DNA from: Edolisoma coerulescens
Lineage: Eukaryota > Chordata > Aves > Passeriformes > Campephagidae
Direction: 5' to 3'
Length of the DNA: 64,000 bases
NCBI GenBank assembly: GCA_013397115.1
Contig: VWZW01000473.1
Location: forward strand, 1-64,000
Position numbers and translations under genes: made by a program
Shown: positions 11,830 to 22,484 of the stretch, in pieces
Numbering within the stretch: position 1 is the first letter of the stretch
Layout: every line of letters starts with the position of its first letter
Notes under the pieces: generated by a model
The model's database searches: none
Told to the model about the DNA's origin: nothing
Seen by the model: the letters and a program-made list of their open reading frames with translations, nothing else

Positions 11830-14800
11830 TTTTGATGCCTTCCATTCTGGCTATGACATTGAGGTGCCTGGAGAAGCTTGTGAAGGTGGAGATTTGTTTT
11901 GTGCCCCTGGTGGCCTCAGCTTCCTGACCATCAGCCATACAAGTGGTCAGCACAGCTGGCAAAATTTTGCATTAGTTTCCATCTTCATATGGCTTAGCTG
12001 CCTCAGGCAGCTGCTAGTCCTGGCATCCAGAAAGTCCTGTCCATGCTGCTGTCCATGCATCTTATTTCCCTTGTGCAATTGCTCTGCTGCAGTTAGACCC
12101 ACCTGTGGTCACAAACATCTAAACTACTGTCTTCCTCAGGTACCAGATTCTGGGTGGTAAAACACCTCTGGACTAGCTGTGAACAAGCAAACTTCTAGTT
12201 GGTAATCAAGGACTTCTTTCCATACAAGACACCACCGTAAAAGATTAAATTCCCACCTGCTCTGCTGCGGCAGGCAGACTCCAGCCCATTGCATTTTTTA
12301 CGCATTAAACCAATGATAAACCCAATGTACCTTGGCATATGAAAACCTGTGAATGGGAATGTTCTTGCTGCTCCCTGGGACTGATGATTTGGCAAGGACT
12401 AAGTTCAGACCATTCCATTTTCAGGGAACAGGAGATTTTACTTTTCTGACTTTATTTTGAAAGAAGCGCATCAAAATTTTCAGGGTACAGGTGGAGATAA
12501 ACTGCAGAGTAAACAAGAGATAGGAGACATGTTGGGAAAAGGCACTGCTTGGCTGGGAAGTTGAAACAGTCAGAAGAGTGAGATAACTGGCAGTGTTTTT
12601 GGGTGGGTACATAGATGTGCATGTTTATGTTACACATATGTAGTTTCTTGGCTTTATCCCTGTTTACCCATAAATAAGTCAGAGATTTTGCTTGTGTTGT
12701 GTGCAGACATTGTGCCTGCTGTCTCGCTGCCATCTAGCCTGCGAGAGCTTTATTGTGGCATGAGGACCCAAGTAGGGATGATCAGGGCTTGTTCATGACT
12801 GCGTATGGCCAATGTGGTGTGTCACTCAGCATCACTGCTGCCAGCATGGTTCAGGGCAGTGGGTGCTGGATGCGCAGTGACTTCAGTGATGGTGTCTGAA
12901 ATGGGGGAAGACTGTAATCAGTCTTCCACAGCTTGAAAATATTAGCTTACTACTGAGGCACTGCTGATTTGCTGGTGTAAGAGGGCTGTGCTCAGTCTAT
13001 GCGGTGTGACAGTTTATGGTGTGGAAGAATGCACACAAACAACAGGAACGCCTCCTTCTGCACCTGCCTGGCTCCTTCCTCAGCTGGGGCTGGACCCTCA
13101 GGGCCCTCAGCAGCACCCCAGGAAGAAATGTCCCCAAGCAACGTGCAAACAGCACCTTGCAAGCATGAAAAAGTGATTTGCCACATCGAATGGGCAAACT
13201 TGTGTCTGCTGGATAGACCCTTTCTGATCTGGTCACTAGGGAGTATATTGCTTCTTTGTGTGAACACACTGCTTACATACTATTAATAGGAATGGCATGT
13301 TTTTGCACCAAGAGAGTAGCACACTCCTATGAAAATTTAAAAATTGCAAATGGCCCTGAAAACTTTCACTGAATCACCACTGTAACTTCCAGAATTCCAA
13401 TAGTCTCTCAAAGCTTGGAAAAATTTTTATATGCTGAAAGTCCTTAGGAACAGGCCTCAGTAAGGATACTCAAGATTCAGAGTTTGGGATTTGGATTTGG
13501 GGTTTTTTTTCACTTGGTGTGACGCCTGTACCAATTTGCCACATTGTAATGGTTGAAAATCAGGTCTGCAGCAGGAAGTTTGGGCTAGGGTTTGTTTGAC
13601 TTTACGGTCTATCTGGAAGAGTATACTGGAACAACTTTGAAATAGGAAAGCCTCGGTCCTTCAAAGAGTTGACTTCAGCAGATGTTGTCCAGAGGTTGTG
13701 GAAATGTCATGTACTTTGCTTATAAAAATAATAACATTTCTAGAATAGGGCCATCCAGAAGATCTTAATCCAGTTTGCATTCTTCTCTTTAGTAGATGTT
13801 CATCCTCCTGTTCAAGCCAATATTTTATCAGTAAGAGCAGCAATTCACTAGTCAAGAGACATAACAACAGTCTGAATTCCCTAAAGAGGCTAAACTAGAG
13901 TTAATATAGGAGACTTTTTCCTCTCCCTCCTCTCCCTGTCCCTGCAACAAGGTTGGTAGCTCATCCTCAGGACCTGTAGCAGATGAACAGGGGAAACCTG
14001 CTGAACATGACACTGAAAAAGGCAATCCAAAGCTACAGTCAAACAAAATGCACAACCCAAGTGCATGGTTAAATATTTTACTTCAAGATCTCCAGGCTGG
14101 TGTATTCCCATCTCCCAGCAGTACCTCCACACTGTGTAGAGTGATGCCCTGTGGGCCAGGCAAAGGTCTTACACTCAACAGAGGTGTTTGGGGAGATCAG
14201 AGTGCTGTTAGGTCTGATGCAGCACCATGTAGGCATGTCTGTGCTACTGATCTTACATACAGCCAGCCTGGTCATCGCTGCTTTCCCCCATGACAGCTCA
14301 CAGCTCTGAGGTGAGAGGTGTCAGAGCACCGCTCTCATCTCTGTGACCCTTTGGCCTGATGCCATCTCTCAGGGAAACACTGCAGCTCCAGGAAGGCACT
14401 TAACAGGGATGGAGGAAAGGTTTATACAGGTTTTTCCCTCTTTTCCATGTCAGTCAGTGGTGGGACTGCTCCTGTTTTGATATGACAATTATTGCCCTTT
14501 TAGATCAGGACATATTTTCTGCTTTTGGCATTTACTTCTTTCTCCCAAAGCTTTCTTGGATGTGCAGTGAGGGAGGTTCCCAAATTCATTAAGGAAACAT
14601 TTGCCTGTTGGCCCTCTGCTGCATGTGAAAGCTACAGACTAAAATCCGTAAGACAAAGCATCAAATTTATGAGCATTTTCAAGTTAGCCTATGATTCTGA
14701 CTCATGAGGTCTAAATATTTGGGGCTGGCAATGTATGTAAGCCTCTTTCTCTGCCCTCCAGCCCTTGCCTTTCACTCCCTGTCCATCTCCAGTTTAACAG

Positions 14801-16297
14801 CTGCCTTAGGAATTTACCACTTTGACTCTGTTGTTACTGCAATCATGGTTAGCTGAATCTTTTTGTGGAGGGGAGGGTGGTAGTAGTCTCATTATAAATT
14901 TCCTTTGCTATTTTTAAACTGCATGAATTGCCAATAAACTAATAGCTGCTGATTTCTGAGTTGCTGATTTGTCTGCCTGTTCATAAGCAGGAACACAAAC
15001 TGTCTCAATTTTTCCAATTCTGTTTTGCATGCTCTTATCCTCTGATGTGGACTAGGGGCCCCCCAATAACTCAGTTTAATTTGAAGCAGCTAGCACATTG
15101 GGACTGGAAACCTGACCACGAGTCAATTACGTTCAGAACATTTTAAAATCATGCTTTGTCCTGGTACTAACCCTCACAATGGCTTCTTGCCACACACTGG
15201 CAAGATGTAGCAGGCAATGAGAGTAAACATAATGCATTTTTTAAAGATTAGACAAGCTTCCTAGGGGAATTTAGGTCAGATTCTGACCTTAACAGAATCT
15301 GGTCTAACTCGATGGGTTTTCATGGCATCCTTCTGAAATTATTTGTCTAAAATGTTTTGGTTTTTTTTCTGTTTTGAGATGCACTTTAGGCCCTAGAAGG
15401 ACCTTCTTGTATACAGAAAGTGCAATTCACCTCAGCACAGGAGGTCTGTGCAAATGCGCTGGGCCATGACAAATGGCTTGAGAGGGAGCAAGTCAGTAGT
15501 CTTTCTGTGCACAAGGTGAATTAAACAAAAGAATTGTGAAAGTCATGAAGAAAACATTCTTATAAATTGGAAGAAAGCCATGTTGACCATATTCTAATTT
15601 ATCTTATCTTGATGTCACTAAGAAGAATCTATAATACACATTTCTAGTTTTGAAAAATGTTTTGTGCCTCTTGAAAAAACAAGGTTGCTGAAACCACTGT
15701 ACAAGATGAAACAAAGCCAACATAAAATTAATGGCAAGGCAGTACTTTTTCATATAAGACATGAGCAGAACTTGTTGCCACAGGATGTTTTATGGCCCAG
15801 ACACATAAAAGGTAAAAAAACCCAAATCCCCTAATAAGGTACAAGAAGTTCCGTGTGTGCTTCCTGATGGCCTAGGTGTGATCTCTGGCTCAGGAAATCA
15901 TGGCTGGACTGTGGGTAAAAAGCTCAAAAAGAATAATGTTCCCCCTTGGCAGCTGTCAATAGCCACCGGCAGATAGGATACTGTGATAGATGGACTTCTA
16001 TTATAAGAGTGAATACTTTATATTCTCATGAAAAAAAAGATGGGAGTTCTGATGGAAAGGTGGTCTTTCTTTATACCCTGTGGTGAACTTTATTAGTATC
16101 AGAGCTAACTGTTTTATTTTTAAAACATTATTACATGTGTTTTTGAATATTTAAGATGAATTTTCAGAACAAATATATCAGTGATTTTTACAATAACACA
16201 AAATTCAGCTAGTTGTCTAACTTGAAAATCAAGGAGCACATTCATGGTTGTGTTTCTTAAACAGTTTGAAGTAATTTTTTACTGCAAAAGAATGAGG

Positions 16298-16340
16298 TGG
16301 GGGGTTTTTTTGGGGTTTTTTTTGTGTTTGTGTTTTTCTT
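16298..16340. repeat. G/T-rich low-complexity tract
   Basis: Runs of G and T alternate (GGTGGGGGG, then T7, G4, T8 and GTGTTTGTG). It is a low-complexity tract, with only two long G runs and therefore no full G-quadruplex motif. Confidence 0.8.
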
Positions 16341-17199
16341 AAGGAAACTCTTCTAACTTTGAAAACTTTTTGGGGTGCTGGCCAGAAAGTCAGTAAATGC
16401 TCAGGTAGTTTTATTCCATAGATATGCCGTATCATGACCTCTTTGAAGAGAATTCTTGCACGTCAGTGTAGATTAGCCCAAACTCTGTGTTATCCTGATT
16501 AGTACCATAAAGAAGAATATTCCTTCTCTCTCCCTCTAATGACCTGTCTAGACATATTTCCCCTGGACCCAAAATTGCACCCTCCTATTTAGCTTCTGTA
16601 GGAGTTAGATGTATGTAAAGACTTAAGTGGTGTGTTATTAGACTTGAATGGCCTTTTACTTGAAGAAGTCAAGAAGTCATCTTCCTAAGTGATTTTTAGT
16701 TGGACAAAATTCCTTCTAAGGGATGGGGATCCCTTTAGGTTCTGGCACAGTTAAGTTCCATTTAGTGTGAGTCTGTAGGAGAGATTTCCAAAGGTAAGTG
16801 TAAAATTACACTATTGCCTCACTGGCAGATGAGTAAAAGTAAGTTAGCTTGGCATCCTTTTCTGTTTCTCAATAATCTTTGCTGAACTTAATTACCTGTA
16901 AATTATACGACCCCAGGGCAGGTTGGACAATAGAGAGGAAACCAAGGCAATACACTTCCCTGTTAGCAATCACAATAGTGATCAAGCAGTCTGATTAATT
17001 TCGACTTGGCATCAGGAAGCAGCTGGCATTCTAAATTCTCCAGCTTGTTTTCACCATGTCTCTGTGACTCAGACCTACTGCATAACTTTTCCATTCAGAC
17101 ATTGACAATAAGGACTGAATATTCCTTCTTCAGATCTGGGGAGGGCAAAGAATAGGCAGTGCATGCCACACTCAACACTGCATGGGGGATGGACCTTCT

Positions 17200-17330
17200 C
17201 CAAATTTTAAAGACAAGCAAATGTGCTGCTTGGGGACATGGTTTAGTGGTGGACTTGGCAGTGCTAGGCTAACCATTGGATTCAATGGTCTTAGAGGTCT
17301 TTTCCAACCTAAATGATTCTATGATTCTAA
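17200..17330 (+). mobile_element. CR1 LINE, 3'-end fragment
   Basis: This is a short copy containing only the 3' untranslated region. It includes GGGGACATGGTTTAGTGGTG, then GGTCTTTTCCAACCTAAATG and the octamer tail ATTCTATGATTCTA. The 5' limit is blurred by divergence and set at about 17200. No coding part remains. Confidence 0.92.
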
Positions 17331-18567
17331 TGATGTTGGGCAGTGGCATGGCTGTCATTGATGACACGGAGTGGGGCACAGCATGAGGTAGAAGCTGATT
17401 TGCTGGCTCTTTATTGCTGCCAAAGCACCATCCCGGCCTCCCTTCTGCATGGGGTTCCCCAAACTCCAGAGGAGGAACATATCTCCCCCCATCACTATGA
17501 TAAATTCTCTCCATTTTTGCTGTACCCATTCCCTGCTGACTCAGAGCTGTGAGATTTGCCACAGCATTTTACACTTACCATAAAACCTGAAAAGGGCATT
17601 GATCTGATTTCTGGATCTGAAATAATCAGTTCTAAACAACAGAGCATTAAACGTTCCCAGAGTCCATGGTGGTGTGACTGAAGTTCTGGTTGCCCTTTGA
17701 TCAGAGCAGAGCATCACCCAGCCAGCACCTATTGATGAGCTCTGTGCACTGCAGTCCTTCCCTTTCCTCCATGCAGTCTCTGCTGGTGCCATCTGCCAGC
17801 CCTAGGATGTACTCCTCTAGGAAGTGCTTGTTTCTGAGCCTTCAGCCTCACCTCACCACTGCAGGAAGGCACTGGGCACTGGAAGAGTTTGGGGGGGAAA
17901 AGAACAAAAAAATAAAATCACTGCTTCAAAAAGTTGGCAATGATGAGGTGAATGCTCAGCCCCACCCCAGCAGATCTGCCCAGTGGTTTGCACCTGGAGA
18001 ATGAGCCCTCACCTCCCTGCTGTACATCATGCCCAGGGAGGTGATGGTGTTGCAGTTTGCAGGCGCTCCTCTGGGGTACCTCTCGTGTGGGGGACTTGCC
18101 TCAGGGCAGGGAGTTTTTCAATTGTTTTAACTCTCAGTTAAGCGAAGTTGAGTGAGGCATCTCAGCTCTTACATTGTTAAGAAGGCCACATTTTATTCAG
18201 TGAGTCTCGAAATCAGCAGTCCAGGTGTAGAGCTGGGACGTGACGCCAAGGATCTGGCTTGGTAGGAAGCCCAGATGCTGCAATGGCTGGGGTTCACTCC
18301 AGCACAGTCAGCTGCTGCTGGCCCACCCAGCACTGCCTCTCTCTGTTGTATGCTCAAGTCACGTACACCAGCAGCGTTTGGCACTGTCTCTGCTCCCAGC
18401 AGTAGCCAGGGACTGAGTGTGGTGCCCCTGTATCTGCAGCACCCGAGGCAGGTGGCTGCCTTTGGCTGGGAGAAGTGGCACCCTCAAATATCTAGCTTCC
18501 TTCCAGGGTGAGCCCCTTTTCAATGACACGAGGGCACTGTGCCCTTGACCAACATTTATTTTAAAAT
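17331..18567. other. Unannotated stretch, GC-richer than average
   Basis: I recognise no gene. The sequence is GC-richer than its surroundings, which lengthens chance frames on both strands (up to 104 codons). The reverse complement of 18540-18570 holds two AATAAA hexamers just past the stop codon of the minus-strand frame at 18568-19158. Confidence 0.5.
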
Positions 18568-19158
18568 TTATTTAAAGAAACCAGCCATGTTCTTCATGGC
18601 TACCTGGCCTCTGGCTCCCCTCCAACAAAACATGGTGGGATGAAAGCAGTGTTGATGAGCTTCTTCCTCTACATCCTTTAAGATCTTGTCCCTTTGACAA
18701 ATGAGCTCCTTGCAGCAGATGGTGGGGAAAAGGACTGTGATATAGTGTGAGGAGGAGTAGAGTGAATAGCCAGAGATGAAAACAGGGGGCTTGGAGAAGA
18801 ATACGTATGTACTATCGAAATAGAGGTCAGGCTGTTTATGGAAACCCAGGATGAATGTAGAGAACCAGATGCTGGGCCTGCCATTTCCCCATGCCAGCCT
18901 GGGAGAACATGACAGCTGGAGCAACAGTGTTGCAGGAAGACTGCTAGGGTCTGTGGGCTGATGAAAAACATCTTCACTCGTTGGTGTCATTGGCCGCAGT
19001 TTGTCCCACTCTGAGATCAAATGTCCTGGATCATCACAGAGTAGAATCTTGACACTGACAACTTCATCCTTGTGGTTTGTTGTGCATAATATCACACTCA
19101 CTGATTGAATTGATGCCAGGTTGACTTCAGTGGGATGCCCCTCCTTTTCCAGGAACAT
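18568..19158 (-). other. Uncharacterised 196-codon open frame, possible terminal exon
   Basis: This is the longest open frame outside CR1-overlapping sequence. The frame stays open about 12 codons upstream of the first ATG. That upstream part contains a pyrimidine-rich acceptor-like sequence ending in TCATCAG, near 19180 on the minus strand. The stop TAA overlaps an AATAAA, and a second AATAAA follows within 15 bases. The product would be rich in serine, leucine and cysteine, with no signal peptide, clear domain or family match that I recognise. A frame of this size is not far beyond what chance gives in 64 kb, so I do not call a gene. A decayed retrocopy or a fortuitous frame are both reasonable alternatives. 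Confidence 0.15.
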
Positions 19159-19767
19159 AGGTATGTTGGCAATTCTGATGAGGCAGCCAAGGGAGAGTTA
19201 ATCCAGTCCCTCTAACTGATGAGTAGTCTGCTTCAGGATACACGAGGCAAGGGACTGGTCCTATTTTTTGGTGTGTTTCTATCTTGCTGGTGTTTCTTTT
19301 CTTTAGTTCTACCTTCTCTTTAAGCATGATCATCCTAAGCAGTCATGAATATAAATAAGATGACAATATCATGCAGTTTGCTTTGAAATTACCACAACAG
19401 AAAGCACTCTGTAGCCATCTTTATTTTTAAAAATGGTGGTTTTTATAAATTTCAGTCATTTTGAGAGTTTGTTTGGAATTGTTTTTCTCTTCTTCCATTC
19501 GTTTGTTTCCAAGAAATCTGGAGGTATGCAGGTATCTTTATTTCTGGCTGTGGAATACAGTACTTTTTGCAATATCCCAAAGTATTGCAATGACCTGTGG
19601 GCACTCTGGGAGGCACAGGAATGCCAACTTGCTTATGCTATATTTTGACACCAAATGTCCTTAAAAATAGATACCTTGTCCCTTCAGAACACAAACTGAA
19701 AGTTTGACCTTATGTGCAGTCAGAGGCCAGTGTCTGAAGCATGCAGATAGCTACTGTGAGGTGTGCA
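19159..19767. other. Unannotated noncoding stretch
   Basis: AT-rich sequence without a recognisable gene or repeat. It separates the open frame at 18568-19158 from the CR1 copy that begins near 19768. Confidence 0.5.
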
Positions 19768-19779
19768 GGAGCCTACAGC

Positions 19780-20300
19780 TGTCAGGACTCCCAGGAACTA
19801 CTGGCCTGTCAACCTGACCTCTGTACCTGGGGAGATCAGAAGAGACCCTCCTAGAAGTTGTGCTAAGGCACATGGAAGACAGGGAAGTGATTTGGGCCAG
19901 CCAGCAGGGCTACACCAAGGGCAAATCTGGCCTGACCAACCCTAGTGGCCTTCAAGGACAGAGTGATACATCAGTGCACAAAGAAAGGGCTAGAGATGTC
20001 ATTTATCAAATACAACCTTGATTTGATTAGTGGACTGTTAGATGGATAAGAAACTGGCTGGGTGGTTGCATCCAGAGGGTAGTGTTCAGTGGCTCAGAGT
20101 CCCTCCTGATGGACATCAGTGACCCCTGTCAGGGCTCCACATGTTGAGCAGTACTGTTTAATATCCTCATTAATGACACAGAGGGATCAAGTGCACCCTT
20201 AGCAAATTTACTGATGGACTTTTTACAAGAGCATGTGGTGACAGGACAAGGGGGAATTGCTTCAAACTGAACAAGAGTAGGTTTAGGTTAGATGCTAAGG
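19780..20300 (+). pseudogene. CR1 reverse transcriptase remnant
   Basis: Translation in pieces recovers family landmarks in order: NYWPVNLTSVPGEI, a QPAGLHQGQIWPDQP stretch corresponding to QHGFTKGKSCLTN, then a GWVVASRG-like region and KFTDG in place of KFADD. Motif A is deleted and the second aspartate of the FADD box is changed to glycine. Either change alone would abolish reverse transcription, because both motifs supply catalytic aspartates in the family. Frameshifts separate the pieces. It is a relic with no coding capacity. Confidence 0.8.
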
Positions 20301-20334
20301 AAGAATTCTTTACTATGAGGGTGGTGAGGCACTG

Positions 20335-20357
20335 NNNNNNNNNNNNNNNNNNNNNNN
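20335..20357. other. Assembly gap, 23 N
   Basis: The run of N sits inside the CR1 3' region between GTGAGGCACTG and GGATGCCCC. In related CR1 copies the sequence between these anchors (the lost ACAGGTTGCCCAGAG region) is about the same length. The N run may therefore be masked low-quality bases and not a true scaffold gap. Confidence 0.95.
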
Positions 20358-22419
20358 GGATGCCCCATCCCTGGCAGTGTTCATGGGTATGCTGGATGGA
20401 GCTCTGGGCTACCTGGTCAAGTGGAAGGAAGGCCCCTATTTGTGGCAGGGGGTTTGGAACTACATGATCTTTAAGGTCCCTTCCAACACAAACCATTCTA
20501 TGATTCTATGATATTACTCTATCTTGGTACCCTCCTGGCCGAGGCAGGCAATTGACAGGCTGCTCTAGGAGTCCTGAGGTGTTTTCCTTTGGCTTCAAAG
20601 ATGGGTGTAGATCTATACCTATTTCACCTAAACAGAGCAGAGCCTTAAAGCCTTAAAGCCATAATGGTCAGTTAATTTGAAAAACTCATTAGAGCGATGA
20701 TGGAGTGAAAGAGCAGGCACTATCTGAACCAAAAATAATTTATCCATCAAATATTTCATACTCTTTCTTACTAAGAGGAAGGTGAGTAATTGTGTTCTAG
20801 GGGAGCTTTACAAGGATTGTACCTAGCATTCACAAGAGAACAGCAGGAAATTTCGACTCTTCCAACACATACTTTTCCTGCTTGAATCGAGGCACAACAA
20901 ACTCAACAGTCACAAAGTAGAGGTGGTTGGCGGTGTGGGGTGACACTGTCAGAGTCCTTTCCTGGAAGTGGGTCTCAGGACAGCTATAAACTTTATGCTG
21001 TGATATGTTGATTCAAAATAAATGCAGACCATGTGTGTAAAGTTACAGGTAGGTGTTGAAAAACAAATGCCAACATCTGTGCCCTAAAGAAAGGGTCCTT
21101 TGTTGGTAGAGACCTTGCAAACGATCCTATCATGTGCAGTCTGTGAGCTGGGATCTGTAGTCAACACGGGATGATATGCATGTGTATAATGAAAGAAGTC
21201 ATCACTCGGCGCACTGGTGACCCCAGGGCCCTGGCAGTCTGTGCTGCCAGGAGAGAAGCTGGAGGCTGTCTGGTGCTGTGCAGAGCAGGACTGCACTGGT
21301 CACTTTGGAAAGAGGTGCATTGCCCATGGACCATCTAAATATGCTTCTGTCTGCAGGAAATCATCAGGGACCCTTGCTGCTGGTCACTGCTGCTGCAAGC
21401 CTTGTCTCTGAGCCTGCTGCATCAGGTGTTCTGTCCCCAAACCTTGTGGGCTCCGTCACATGAAAGCACCTGAAACTTCAGGGTAAAAGCAGCTGGGGCA
21501 AGGGTAAAGGCTCACTGTCAGAAGTGTAACAGCACCCTCCATCGCATACTTAGCACCATCCTTTCATACCTTGCCTTCAGTCCTCAAGCAGATTTTGCAG
21601 CTTCAGCATGTTCATTTTTTTGGTATTTGCCTGTCACAAATAATTAAAAGTGATGAATATTTTTGTTTGAACTAGTCCCAGATCAAGGAAAAAGAAAATA
21701 GAGCCCATATTGGGAGTGAAAAACTCTAGCACAGTACTTAATATGAAGCATATGTGCAGTCCTGCTGAAAGCAAATAAAACTTGCTTACTTACTAAAGGC
21801 TTTTCAGAAGCACAGGCAGCTGATCTGCCCAGGTATACCGTGCAACGGGAATTACTCATATGTCTAGAATTAAGCAGTGTGTATTGTCTTCTGGTGGGTT
21901 AGGGTCCACGTGTTCTACTCAGAGAAAAATCGTTCCAGAAACAGCTTGCACGAATATTCTATGTTGTCTCCAGATATTCTCACTTACAGACGTTTTCTGA
22001 ATAACTGCCTGCATAGATGCTTGGGCCTTATGCATAGGCAACAGATACATTTTTTTGGGTACTACCTTAAAATGGGCCTTCAAGTAGAATTCTATTTAAT
22101 CTCCTAGAGCCTTTTTTCCTTATGTTGTGAGTCTGTTTCTGAAGCAACAGCTGTGATTGGTCACAGCATGATATGGAACAAACAGTAATAAGAGCTTGGA
22201 AAGTACTTGAAAAGGTTAAAAAATATCATGAAATAAAATGAGACATCCATGTATAACAATGAATGTATCCTTGGACTATTTCATAAAATGAACCTGAATT
22301 TTCAGTGATTTCTTTTATTCTACTCCTAGAAGGTATTCAACACTCCCTATTAAATCACTTAGGCCACCAAATGTCCCTACAAGGCATCACTCAGCCCTTG
22401 TACCTTCCTCATTTGCCAG

Positions 22420-22484
22420 AATAGCAGCTTTATCACTGTGGCACAGATCCTGGCTCATTGTGCTGTTTGTGCTGTTCACAACAG
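22420..22484 (+). other. Candidate internal exon with strong splice sites
   Basis: A 65-base segment is preceded by a long pyrimidine-rich acceptor (CCTTGTACCTTCCTCATTTGCCAG). It is followed by a consensus donor (ACAG then GTAAGT). Two of its three frames are open; one encodes a hydrophobic stretch containing LIVLFVLFTT. No partner exons are identifiable nearby, so the gene, if any, is unknown. It could equally be a noncoding RNA exon or a cryptic splice pair. Confidence 0.25.

Larger units (their letters stand above)
9351..17199. other. Unannotated noncoding stretch, 7.8 kb
   Basis: No gene is recognised. Notable points are a block at 10020-10290 with TAAT-type cores and better CpG retention, the E-box tandem at 11776-11829, and a G/T-rich tract at 16298-16340. 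Open frames are all under about 135 codons and overlap on both strands. Around 12990-13290 they occupy four frames at once, which argues against any being real. Confidence 0.55.
19768..20513 (+). mobile_element. CR1 LINE with internal deletions, plus strand
   Basis: The copy runs from the reverse transcriptase region (NYWPVNLTSVPGEI) to a clean octamer tail ATTCTATGATTCTATGA. Two stretches normally present in CR1 are missing. Near 20008 the segment encoding the motif-A aspartate (DFCKAFD in relatives) is gone. At about 20219 the palm FADD region, degraded here to KFTDG, jumps straight to the extreme C-terminus of ORF2. A 23-base run of N lies at 20335-20357. The tail wording (TTGGAACTACATGATCTTTA) groups this copy with the fragment at position 1, not with those at 8773 and 17200. 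Confidence 0.93.

Noticed and set aside
12990..13290. Cluster of four overlapping open frames on both strands
   Set aside because: Simultaneous openness in several frames reflects composition. None shows family resemblance or good splice sites.
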